DNA of 52,877 bases from an uncultured Collinsella sp. Its GTDB lineage: Bacteria; Actinomycetota; Coriobacteriia; Coriobacteriales; Coriobacteriaceae. The notes beneath the pieces were generated by a model. The model searched no databases and was not told the DNA's origin. It saw only the letters and a program-made list of their open reading frames with translations. Made by a program: the position numbers and the translations under genes. This document shows, piece by piece, positions 25,914-33,754 of the stretch (position 1 is its first letter; each line of letters begins with the position of its first letter). The stretch spans positions 1 through 52,877 of the forward strand of contig CABRYP010000013.1 in the NCBI GenBank assembly GCA_902475245.1, given 5' to 3'.

Positions 25914-25933
25914 GCGGCTTCGAGCGAAGCCGC
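25914..25933 (+). terminator. Short hairpin after the zinc-knuckle gene
   Basis: GCGGCTTCG and CGAAGCCGC form a 9-bp stem with a 2-nt spacer, beginning 5 bp past the stop codon. No T-tract follows, so terminator activity is uncertain. Confidence 0.45.
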
Positions 25934-25993
25934 CGGTCACGGGGTGGCACCGGGGCGCGGACGCCGCGGGCCATTGGGAGCAACCCTCCTCCG

Positions 25994-26242
25994 CTACCTG
26001 CGCGACGTGGCAGCGCCGCTGCGTCGTCCCTGTCGCCGAACATCGTCCTGAAGGCGCGGGCGGGTGTCCATGAACAGCCGCGCCCGCACTAGCCTGGGGG
26101 ACAGCCGCCCCGCCACCAGCAGTGCGCCGGCACGCCTCGGCACCGCCAGGGTCTCCGCCTCCACGGGCAGGGCAACTTTCTCGATGACCTCGGCAGAGCA
26201 CACGCCCGACAGGTCAACCCCGTTGTAGACGATTGGCCTCAT
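25994..26242 (-). pseudogene. Phage distal-tail-protein fragment (prophage remnant)
   Basis: 82 codons opening MRPIVYNGVDLSGVCSAEVI, the usual start of siphophage distal tail (Dit) proteins (YNGVDL...). A strand-rich stretch (PRRAGALLVAGRLSPRLVRARLFMD) follows, then the frame degenerates. Later frames (to ~25900) still show related residues such as RRRVAPNGPR, indicating frameshifts and truncation. AGGGG precedes the ATG. It is very GC-rich, unlike the flanking island genes. No other tail gene is nearby, so it is a stranded remnant. Confidence 0.5.
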
Positions 26243-26298
26243 GCGTTGCCCCTCGCGCGCCCGTAGGTGTTACCGCTACTCTGAAAATGACCAGATGA

Positions 26299-28734
26299 TC
26301 ACCCAACAATCTTTGGCGAGTGGGGGCTGAACGCATCGTTGCCGTTCTGTTCATCCACCGCCCTGCGCCCCAGGCTTAAGGGTTCTGCCGCGTCATCTTC
26401 CACCCGCACGGACAGGACATAGTAGAAGTCGGCACCCTGATTCCCACGATCCCGCACGTAGCCAAGGTCGGCCAGGCGGTCGGCCAGCTCGTCCCTCGAA
26501 ACCAGCTCATTCGAGGTTATGCGACACGCCACAGGCTCGATCTCGTAGGTGTTCGTCTGGCTTATGGCGTTCCGATAGAAGCGGAACCACGACGTGCGGA
26601 AGAGATCCTTATGGTGCGAGTAGACATGCCCGTCCTTAATGGCATAGAAGTAGAAGAGAAAGCGCCCGCCCTTGCGGAGCCTGCCGCTGCTTTCGAGAAA
26701 GTGATAGTAGTCATCGGGAGAGTCCCCTCGAATGTAGCCAATCACGAACGATTCGCCACCATGCCCGTAGGAGTCGCTATCCGTCTTGCCCGCGCTTGGA
26801 GGCTCAGCCACAACCATTTCGGTGAAGTAGCTCAGCCGGTTCAGCCGCGTATTGCTTGCCGTGTTCTCGCCGATGACCTTCTCTATGAAATCGCGCAACG
26901 CATTCTCTGCCGTCCTGCTGATGCTCGGCTTCATGGCGAAAGCGCCGACACCCGGCAAAATCTCCTCGAAGAGCCGGAATTGGCCCTTCTCGCCCGTTTC
27001 GCCCGACCCCGGATAAAGCACGTAGCTGCCAACCGTGCGCCGTATCGCGTCGTTGTACGTGTGCATCTTCAGCAGGTCACCGCGCTTGTAGGTGTTCGTG
27101 GTGGAGGCCGCCTTCTCCTCGTTAAGTTCCTCGCGCTCTGCCTCCTCGGTGCCCACATCCTTGCCGACAAGCCCCGTCAAGTCGGTGATGCGGTACTTGG
27201 CGTCGAAGTGGACGAATGCAACAGCTCCATCTTGCACTGCGGCTCGCTCGTTTGTATAAGCATCCGGGAATATCGCGAGCGTGTAGTCGGGTCTGAACGG
27301 TCTCGAGTACGAACCCTCGTAACGAGTGGCATGAAAGTCACGGGGCGAGAAGGTGCGGTTGTAGTAGAGGTTTACCTTCGCGCCGCACTGCGCAATCTGG
27401 AATGACTGGCAGGAGCGTACGCCCTGCTTGAGGGATATTGACAGCCCACCGTCGGGATTCGTCCCGATAAATGGGTGGTCATCGGTGCTTATCGGCTCGC
27501 ACCCCTCGATCCCCCTTACGATGTCGTACAGCTCAAAGAAGATCCAGTACTCGTAGAGGAGGGCCACATTCTTCGATTCGCCCTCGTAGATGTCATCCTT
27601 GCCCTTCCAGTCGAGCTGCAGCGCCATATCGAGCATGGAATATGCGAAGAAGATCTGCGAGTATCCCTCGCGCTTCTGCAACACCTGGTTGTTCTGAGGC
27701 ATCATCTGCAGGGTGCCGACATCGTCGAAGAAGGCGTCGCTGAGTATCGTATCCAGCATGGCGTGCAGCGCGGCGGCTTCGCGATAACACTCCGTCTGCC
27801 GAGTATCGCCCTTCTCGGCATCCAGGACAGTCATCAGAGAGGTGCAGATCCGGTCAATCTCATGCAGGGCAAATTTCACAAACCGATTGGCGGGCGTGTC
27901 GAGCAGGTCGTACTTGCGCGTGACGCTGACCATCTGGGGGAGGTAGACGCCTCCCGCATCGCCGCCGCAGTTCAAGCGCGTCCACATCCGGCTGTTCGAG
28001 AAGGGGTTCGTATAAAACCTCCGGGACGGCATGCCAGCCCCAACCGACCGCAGCTCGTCCTCGTGATCCAGCGTCCTATCAGGGTTCCTCTTTATCGCCT
28101 CGAAGAGGGCTTGGAGGTTCGGTTCGTAGCAGAACTGCCGCAGGAAGACGAACTGCTCAAGCAGCGTCTCGCGATTCTCGTCGGCTTGCTTGTAAACGTT
28201 CGACGTGGAGCCCGAGTAGTCAAGGAGCAGCGCAGCGCACCTTGCGGCAAGCTCCTCGGTGAGCTCGATGTAATCGTCTTCATAGCCAATCTTGAGCGGG
28301 ACGACTTCGAACTGTAGCATCGGCGCATCAGCTTCCTCGCCGAATCGAATCCTCGAACGCCCGAGATAGTTCACGAACTGGAAGGTGACACTATTGCCGT
28401 TTCTGTCGCACCTGATATTCTTGCCTTCGTTTTGGAACGAGGCGCGAGGATGCAGGCCACCATCAGGGGTCCGCTCGTATTCGAGCACATAACATGTGGT
28501 TTCGTTGATTCGAAGCGTGGGACTCCCGTCAAGACCGTCCTTGACGGCGAAGGCTGGTGTTGAACCAGCGCCATTCTGGGATGCTTCCGGCTTGAGACCG
28601 AAACACGTCAGCCCGGTTAGCCCGGTCTGCTGTTCCTCGTCCCAATCGACTCGGTCATGCGCACCGCTCTGGTAGAGCCTGGCTATTGTTCTTCCATCCG
28701 CTGCAAAGCGGATTGCGCCGATGCTGCCGTCCAT
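26299..28734 (-). CDS. LlaJI-type restriction subunit R2: DUF2357 PD-(D/E)xK nuclease (McrC-like role)
   Basis: 811 residues with the DUF2357 architecture. An N-terminal beta-rich region precedes a long helical middle (~150-400) and a nuclease domain in which FRPDYTLAIFPDAYT... and VAFVHFDAKYRI (~500-535) supply the D...D-x-K core. The C-terminus contains FLFYFYAIKDGHVYSHHKDLF (~700). It starts 3 bp after the McrB-like gene, the last gene of a tight four-gene operon with two m5C methyltransferases. In LlaJI of Lactococcus the equivalent pair R1/R2 cleaves in a GTP-dependent manner. A ~75%-identical copy of its last ~135 residues lies inverted at 33308-33715. The start has no better alternative. 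Confidence 0.85.
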   Translation of the reverse strand: MDGSIGAIRFAADGRTIARLYQSGAHDRVDWDEEQQTGLTGLTCFGLKPEASQNGAGSTPAFAVKDGLDGSPTLRINETTCYVLEYERTPDGGLHPRASFQNEGKNIRCDRNGNSVTFQFVNYLGRSRIRFGEEADAPMLQFEVVPLKIGYEDDYIELTEELAARCAALLLDYSGSTSNVYKQADENRETLLEQFVFLRQFCYEPNLQALFEAIKRNPDRTLDHEDELRSVGAGMPSRRFYTNPFSNSRMWTRLNCGGDAGGVYLPQMVSVTRKYDLLDTPANRFVKFALHEIDRICTSLMTVLDAEKGDTRQTECYREAAALHAMLDTILSDAFFDDVGTLQMMPQNNQVLQKREGYSQIFFAYSMLDMALQLDWKGKDDIYEGESKNVALLYEYWIFFELYDIVRGIEGCEPISTDDHPFIGTNPDGGLSISLKQGVRSCQSFQIAQCGAKVNLYYNRTFSPRDFHATRYEGSYSRPFRPDYTLAIFPDAYTNERAAVQDGAVAFVHFDAKYRITDLTGLVGKDVGTEEAEREELNEEKAASTTNTYKRGDLLKMHTYNDAIRRTVGSYVLYPGSGETGEKGQFRLFEEILPGVGAFAMKPSISRTAENALRDFIEKVIGENTASNTRLNRLSYFTEMVVAEPPSAGKTDSDSYGHGGESFVIGYIRGDSPDDYYHFLESSGRLRKGGRFLFYFYAIKDGHVYSHHKDLFRTSWFRFYRNAISQTNTYEIEPVACRITSNELVSRDELADRLADLGYVRDRGNQGADFYYVLSVRVEDDAAEPLSLGRRAVDEQNGNDAFSPHSPKIVG

Positions 28735-28737
28735 AGG

Positions 28738-30597
28738 CTAGATGAAGCTCGCATACTGCACGTTATCGAGTTTCGCTGCCATCTGGCTTATCTTAACGGA
28801 GCTCAGCTCGCCATCGCATATGTCTTTCAGGCTTTTAAGCAGATTGCCGATCTCACGCTTGTTACCATGGAGCTTCGGCAGCACCTTCTGGACAATCTGC
28901 TCATCGACAGAACGCTCGAGTTCGTAGTTCTCGCCGTCAAGCTCGTGCGCGGCATTAACGTACATTCGCACTTCGCGCACGGTGCGGAAGGCAAACTCAT
29001 AGCCGCATTTCTCCAGCTCTTCATACAGCTTGCCGAACTTCTCGAAGATGGCGTTAGCATCATCTTCGCTGATGTAATTGGCTCCCTCCCATATGTCCTT
29101 GGCGAGACGCAGAAAAGCCTGGGGGACGCCGGAAGCTGCGACGGCAACGTCCGGCGCATCCTCGATGGCTTTGAACCCTGCGAGGACTTCGGCCTTCGAC
29201 GGCTTGAACTCTATGACGTTTGCCCTGTCGAGCACCTTGGGGCTAAACATGTAAGTGGTCTCATCGATGTTCACGGTGCCGACAACGAACAGGTTCTGCG
29301 GATAGGGCAGCCTGTCAGCACCGCCATCGCCGTACCCATCAAGCACGATGAGGTTATCCTCGCCGATGGTCTCCATGTGGCTGAGGAAGTCTGAGAAATA
29401 CCGCTCGACATGGCTCAGGTTCATCTCGTCGAGGATGAGGAAATACGGAACCTCGGGGTTAGCGTTGGCCCGTTCGATGAGTCTCAGTATGCCGGTCTCT
29501 TCGTACGCGCCTTTGCCGCCGTCTGCAATCGGGTTGAAGAAGCCCAGCACCTTGGTGTTGTCGGTCCAGTCGGCACCGACCGGGACGAGCAACCAGTTTG
29601 GCTCCCCGTCTTCATCCAAGACCTCAAGGTACTTTGCAAAACGCTTGGAAATCCGCGTCTTGCCTGTTCCGCTGTTGCCAGCAAGGATGACAAAGGGCTT
29701 TGCCAGTAGTGACGTGATGTAGCGCCTGGAGAAGTCGGTTTTAAATTCAGCTGGAAGGTTGTTTAGCTGAAAAGTCCTCTTCTCTCTGCTTGATGCTTTC
29801 GATGAATTCTTTGCAGCAAGGTCGATTAGTTGATGCATTGCGGGCAGCACGTCATCGCCTTGTTCGTAGTCGATGCCCTCTTCGGCAATCAATTGGCTCG
29901 CTATGAGGTTTCGCATGAACTCAGCCACGCTGTAATCAAACTCAAGTTTCCCTGCGTAAACGTCAGCGAAATACTTGAATGCCGTGGTCAGGCTACCAGC
30001 CCTCATCTTGCATCCGCGATTGCAAAGGGCAATAAGATCGTCAATTCTCGACTTGTAGTCGTAATCTATCGCACCCGAAAACTGCCCGTCTTTGTATCTG
30101 CTTCCAGTGGCGAAGAAGAGTTTCGTTAGCTCCAAGATATATGCATCTTCGGAGACGCCCACAGGCTTTACTTCGGCTGCATCCATCCAGAATGTCCTTT
30201 CCGCAAAACCGTCCTCTTGCAACGGCGATGAATCGTTTACTTTGCCCGTCACTGGCAACAACAGCAGTGCGGCAAACAAGTTGCCGACATTTGGACGCTT
30301 TGCCCCGTCTCCTTGTATTTGCACACGTACTTTTCCGCCTTTTTTTGCAACGGGATAACGCGTGCCAAGGGAGACAACTTGCCCAGTAGAGGGTACGACT
30401 ACTTCCAAGATGATTGCGTGTCCGATAATGTCAACTGCAGTCAGCGTATCCCCGTTTGCAAGAGAGCCTGAACCTTTGAGTTCGTACTGTCCAGCACCAC
30501 CTTGTCCAACTGTTCTCCCGCGAACGGATAGCGTATTCTCGCTATATATAGAATTCGGAATGGGATAGCTCAAATTCCATTCATCGACAAAGGACAT
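28738..30597 (-). CDS. LlaJI-type restriction subunit R1: McrB-family AAA+ GTPase
   Basis: 619 residues. The N-terminal ~290 residues would be the DNA-recognition and linker part. The AAA+ motor has Walker A AGNSGTGK (~306-313), a WTDNTKVLGFFNP sensor region (~344-356), Walker B YFLILDEMN (~385-393) and VVGTVNIDETTYMFSPKVLDRA, the McrB-type 'N-x-D' signature block. McrB relatives hydrolyse GTP and translocate DNA for the partner nuclease. A GTG start at 30609 is also possible; the ATG at 30597 is taken, though neither has a strong ribosome site, suggesting coupling to the methyltransferase that ends 15 bp earlier. Confidence 0.88.
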   Translation of the reverse strand: MSFVDEWNLSYPIPNSIYSENTLSVRGRTVGQGGAGQYELKGSGSLANGDTLTAVDIIGHAIILEVVVPSTGQVVSLGTRYPVAKKGGKVRVQIQGDGAKRPNVGNLFAALLLLPVTGKVNDSSPLQEDGFAERTFWMDAAEVKPVGVSEDAYILELTKLFFATGSRYKDGQFSGAIDYDYKSRIDDLIALCNRGCKMRAGSLTTAFKYFADVYAGKLEFDYSVAEFMRNLIASQLIAEEGIDYEQGDDVLPAMHQLIDLAAKNSSKASSREKRTFQLNNLPAEFKTDFSRRYITSLLAKPFVILAGNSGTGKTRISKRFAKYLEVLDEDGEPNWLLVPVGADWTDNTKVLGFFNPIADGGKGAYEETGILRLIERANANPEVPYFLILDEMNLSHVERYFSDFLSHMETIGEDNLIVLDGYGDGGADRLPYPQNLFVVGTVNIDETTYMFSPKVLDRANVIEFKPSKAEVLAGFKAIEDAPDVAVAASGVPQAFLRLAKDIWEGANYISEDDANAIFEKFGKLYEELEKCGYEFAFRTVREVRMYVNAAHELDGENYELERSVDEQIVQKVLPKLHGNKREIGNLLKSLKDICDGELSSVKISQMAAKLDNVQYASFI

Positions 30598-30611
30598 GGC
30601 AACCACCACAA

Positions 30612-31499
30612 TTAATCTGCTGCATAGTCAGCTATGCATCTAGCAACGTACTCAGCAAGCTTAACTGGCACGGCATTGCCAATCGCCTGCTCAATGTCTG
30701 TCTTGGACCCGACAAACTCAAACTCTTCGGGGAAGGTTTGCAGATAGCTGCGCTCCTTGTATGTTAAGGCTCTCACACCTTCAGAAATATCAGCCTTGTC
30801 GGCATGATGCCTCTTATATGCTGGCGGTATCGGACGGTTGGTGCCTCGTACCGTTACCGCTGGCTCGTCAATCGTGAAGACGCCCCTACGCTGGAAGTTG
30901 CGTGGATGCATGTAGAAGTATTGCGTGCCGAGCGAATCGCCAAGGTAATCCCTGACGGTCATCTGCTTGTCGCTCAGCCTTGAATCCAAGAGTTCGCCGA
31001 GAAAGTCATCTTTATCACCAAGATGACCGACAAGGATAAAGCGCCTGCGAATCTGAGGCACACCACATAGACTGGCGTTGAGGACGCGCCTCGTGAGACC
31101 GTATCCAGCATTGCGGAATATTTCCAGCGCCTCGGGCAGGACGTCCATCCGCTCGATATTGTAAACATTCTCCATGACGAACCACTCGGGTCTGACGTCC
31201 CGAACTATCTCAGCATATCGGATGGTGAGATTGGCCCTTTTGCCGCGCTGTCTGGCGCCCGCAATGGAGAAGTCCTGGCAAGGGGGGCCACCGATTATCA
31301 TCGACGGCGAATACTCTTCAATTTTCGGGACCGCTTCCGCATCGTAAAGATCGTATTTGAATGCCGGGTGGTCGAAGTTTGCCGAATAGATGTCGACAGC
31401 CGCCTGCCAGTTATCAAACGCCGCCTTTATGTTGAAGCCCGCATTCTGGAATCCGAGCGACATACCGCCGCATCCCGAGAAAAGATCAACGCAGTCCAT
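30612..31499 (-). CDS. DNA (cytosine-5) methyltransferase, LlaJI-like M subunit
   Basis: 295 residues with m5C methyltransferase motifs in order: I (DLFSGCGGMSLGF, 5-17), IV catalytic GGPPCQDFS with C74, VI (MENVYN ~110), VIII (QIRRRFILVG ~150), a short target-recognition region (~180-235), and IX/X (LQTFPEEFEF...AIGNAVPVKLA). Its ATG lies inside the 3' end of the preceding methyltransferase (14-bp overlap). Two different m5C enzymes side by side are expected when each modifies one strand of an asymmetric site, as for LlaJI. The site recognised here is unknown. Confidence 0.95.
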   Translation of the reverse strand: MDCVDLFSGCGGMSLGFQNAGFNIKAAFDNWQAAVDIYSANFDHPAFKYDLYDAEAVPKIEEYSPSMIIGGPPCQDFSIAGARQRGKRANLTIRYAEIVRDVRPEWFVMENVYNIERMDVLPEALEIFRNAGYGLTRRVLNASLCGVPQIRRRFILVGHLGDKDDFLGELLDSRLSDKQMTVRDYLGDSLGTQYFYMHPRNFQRRGVFTIDEPAVTVRGTNRPIPPAYKRHHADKADISEGVRALTYKERSYLQTFPEEFEFVGSKTDIEQAIGNAVPVKLAEYVARCIADYAAD

Positions 31500-32424
31500 C
31501 GCTCACATCCCTCCTGTACTCTAGTAGCGCTCGTGCAACGTAGGTGGCAAGGTTTACCGGTACGGCGTTGCCCACCATCTGGTTGATATCCGTCTTACTC
31601 CCAAAGAACTTGAAAGACTCCGGGAAAGTCTGGATCCTACTGCGTTCCTTTGGAGTCAAGCACCGGGCTTGACTGAGGTCCGCCGCGTCGTTGGGGTGAA
31701 GCTTGTAGTTCGGCGGTATCGGCCTGTCCACACCACGAATAGTGACCGAGGGCTCGTCGATGCTGAAGATGGCCCGCCTCGTGTAGCTTCGCGGAATTCT
31801 GAAGTAGTAATCAATTCCAAGCTCGTTACCGAGATACTCACGAATTGTCATCTGATGGTCAGAAAGGCCCTTCTCAAGATATGGGTCGAGGAACCCGTCG
31901 GGCGCCCCAAGGCATCCGATCAAGAAGTATCTCTTGCGAGCTTGGGGGACCCCGCACAGGCTTGCATCCATCACTCGCCCACTCAAGCCATAACCCTGCG
32001 CTTTGAGGGTGGCCCGAATCGCTTCCATGGATTTGCTCGTTCGAACGCGTGGGACGTTCTCCATAACGATGAAGCGAGGCTTGCACCTCGCGATGATCTC
32101 GGCATATCTAACAGAGAGGATTGCGCGCCCACCATCCTCGGATCTCTTGCCGGCCTGCGAGAAATCCTGACAAGGAGGCCCGCCGATGATGATATCCGGA
32201 GCGAAGCCGGCAACTTCCTCGGATACGGAAACGTCGGAGAGATCCCTTTTGAAAACAGGATGCTGGAAGTTAGCGCGATAGACATCAATGGCAGCGTCCC
32301 AATTGTCGTAGGCAGCCACAACATTGACGCCAGCCTTTTCGAAGCCGAGGGACATTCCGCCGCAGCCGGCGAAAAGGTCAACTGCCGTTATGTTCCTCTC
32401 GTTTTCCACGCGCTCGGTCTCCAT
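31486..32424 (-). CDS. DNA (cytosine-5) methyltransferase, first gene of LlaJI-like operon
   Basis: 312 residues from METERVENER. Motifs: DLFAGCGGMSLGF (16-28), catalytic GGPPCQDFS with C85, MENVPRV (~120), QARKRYFLIG (~163), and NQMVGNAVPVNLA near the C-terminus. It is clearly paralogous to the downstream enzyme but diverged, notably between motifs VIII and IX where specificity lies. The frame remains open upstream to 32679, but that part is not family-like, and an AT-rich promoter-like stretch lies there, so the ATG at 32424 is preferred despite a weak ribosome site. It heads the M-M-R1-R2 operon. Confidence 0.93.
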   Translation of the reverse strand: METERVENERNITAVDLFAGCGGMSLGFEKAGVNVVAAYDNWDAAIDVYRANFQHPVFKRDLSDVSVSEEVAGFAPDIIIGGPPCQDFSQAGKRSEDGGRAILSVRYAEIIARCKPRFIVMENVPRVRTSKSMEAIRATLKAQGYGLSGRVMDASLCGVPQARKRYFLIGCLGAPDGFLDPYLEKGLSDHQMTIREYLGNELGIDYYFRIPRSYTRRAIFSIDEPSVTIRGVDRPIPPNYKLHPNDAADLSQARCLTPKERSRIQTFPESFKFFGSKTDINQMVGNAVPVNLATYVARALLEYRRDVSDGLR

Positions 32425-32449
32425 TTCGATAGATACAGACAAATAAATA

Positions 32450-32455
32450 ATTATA
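32450..32455 (-). promoter_or_regulatory. Candidate -10 box for the R-M operon
   Basis: TATAAT on the minus strand inside an AT-rich stretch (32435-32465), 26 bp upstream of the first methyltransferase ATG. A TTGAAG at 32476-32481 is 20 bp upstream, longer than ideal, so the -35 is uncertain. Confidence 0.4.
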
Positions 32456-33205
32456 ATTTCGTTTCTTCCAACATGCTTCAAGATCAGTCGGCAACAGAAC
32501 AAATCCAGTTGTAACGCTTCGCCCGGACAAGAATCGCTCGTGCTCGATTCGAGCTTATTGCCGCCCAGCAGGGCAACCACTGTCGCATGCTCGCCCGTCA
32601 GAGGCCGTCCGCGCCGCATCCGCGTCCGCTCCGGATGCCGCGCCGGGTCGGTCGTGCCGCGGACCGTCCCTCGCGGCACGCACCCTCCGCTCCCGCGAAA
32701 ACCCGTTCAACACAAAGGCTTTTAGGTATAGCCTTATTGCTGTACGCCACGAAGTTCCCGCCCACTCACGCCCTCGCTGCCAAACGAATACGCATCCCTC
32801 TCTCTTCTATGGATGCAACGCTGCCGAAATATAAATCGACTCATGCGATCGCTCTCCGACCTCAGCTGAAACGTTTCAGAGCGCAACAATCTTGAACCTC
32901 GATCCACCCTCCAGACAAACCTCCTCAGTTCATCCATTACTATCGAGAAGATCTTCCATGAATTTTGACGGCCTGTTTCAGCTGTAATGGAAATAAAAAC
33001 CAGCTTTTCGAAGTCGGCGCCACAACCAGGCAAGCATTTCCGAAATCGCAGCATCACATCGCTCGATATAAGTAATTTGCTACTGGTGCAACGGCCCCGA
33101 GCACCGTTCCCGCGCGACTCTATCGCAAATACGTTGCTTAGAACAGGGCACTGCCACATTTCAGCAAGCCAATCCGAATCCTCGTTTGGTCGGGAGATAG
33201 TCCAA
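32456..33205. other. 750-bp region without an intact gene
   Basis: Lies between the R-M operon and a cluster of gene remnants. Frames on both strands are short and uncharacteristic. The part 32560-32700 is GC-rich and the rest AT-richer, suggesting a patchwork of old insertions. A GCTGAAACGTTTCAG palindrome near 32866-32880 and its relative GTTTCAGCTG near 32970-32980 are the only structures noticed. Confidence 0.5.
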
Positions 33206-33295
33206 TTACCCTTTAAATATCATATCGTTGTGGTATTCAATAAACTCAGCTCGTGGGGCAAATCGCTTCGGAAGCGTAATCGGCTCTCCGTTGTA
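33206..33295 (-). pseudogene. 3' remnant of an unidentified gene
   Basis: On the minus strand an open stretch reads LWRYNGEPITLPKRFAPRAE and continues FIEYHNDMIFKG to a stop at 33206-33208. The composition is protein-like but there is no start. It ends abruptly near 33300, where similarity to the R2 nuclease begins on the opposite strand, marking a recombination junction. Family not recognised. Confidence 0.45.
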
Positions 33296-33307
33296 GCGCC
33301 ACAAATT

Positions 33308-33715
33308 TACCGCTTCCTTGAAAGTAGCGGCAGGCTAAACGAGGGCGGTGAGTTCCTTTTCTACTTCTACGCCATTAAGGACGGGCACGCGTACTCCCAT
33401 CATAAAGATCTCTTTCGTACGACCCATTTCCGCTTCTACAGGAACGCAATCAGCGAGACAAACACTTACGAACTTGAACCCATGCTTTGCAAGGTGAAGG
33501 CTAACGAGCTGGTTTCGAGAGACGAACTAGCCGACCGGCTGGCCGCCATTGGTTACGAGCGGAATCGTGGGAGCCAGGGGGCGGACTTCCACTACGTGCT
33601 TAGCGTGGAGGTCGAGAACGCTGCAGTTGTGCCGCTGAGTCTCGCGTGCGGATTGGTCGACGGGCAGAACGGCAACGATGCTTTCAGCCCGCACTCGCCG
33701 AAGTTGGTGGGATAA
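33308..33715 (+). pseudogene. Truncated second copy of the R2 (DUF2357) nuclease C-terminus
   Basis: 135 codons closely matching the last ~135 residues of the 26299-28734 protein, about three-quarters identical by eye. They include FLFYFYAIKDGH-YSHHKDLFRT, NELVSRDELADRLA and the shared end NGNDAFSPHSPK. The upstream 107 codons of the same open frame are unrelated. It lies on the opposite strand to the intact copy and ends 39 bp before the SIR2 gene. It is the 3' end of a lost, related R-M operon rather than a fresh duplication, given the divergence. Confidence 0.85.
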
Positions 33716-33754
33716 CATTTCACGAGCATGTCGATTGGTACAGGAGGAAAGATT

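Noticed and set aside
26299..30597. Type IV methyl-dependent McrBC system
   Set aside because: The operon includes two cognate m5C methyltransferases directly upstream and co-transcribed, which fits LlaJI-type R-M rather than a modification-dependent enzyme.
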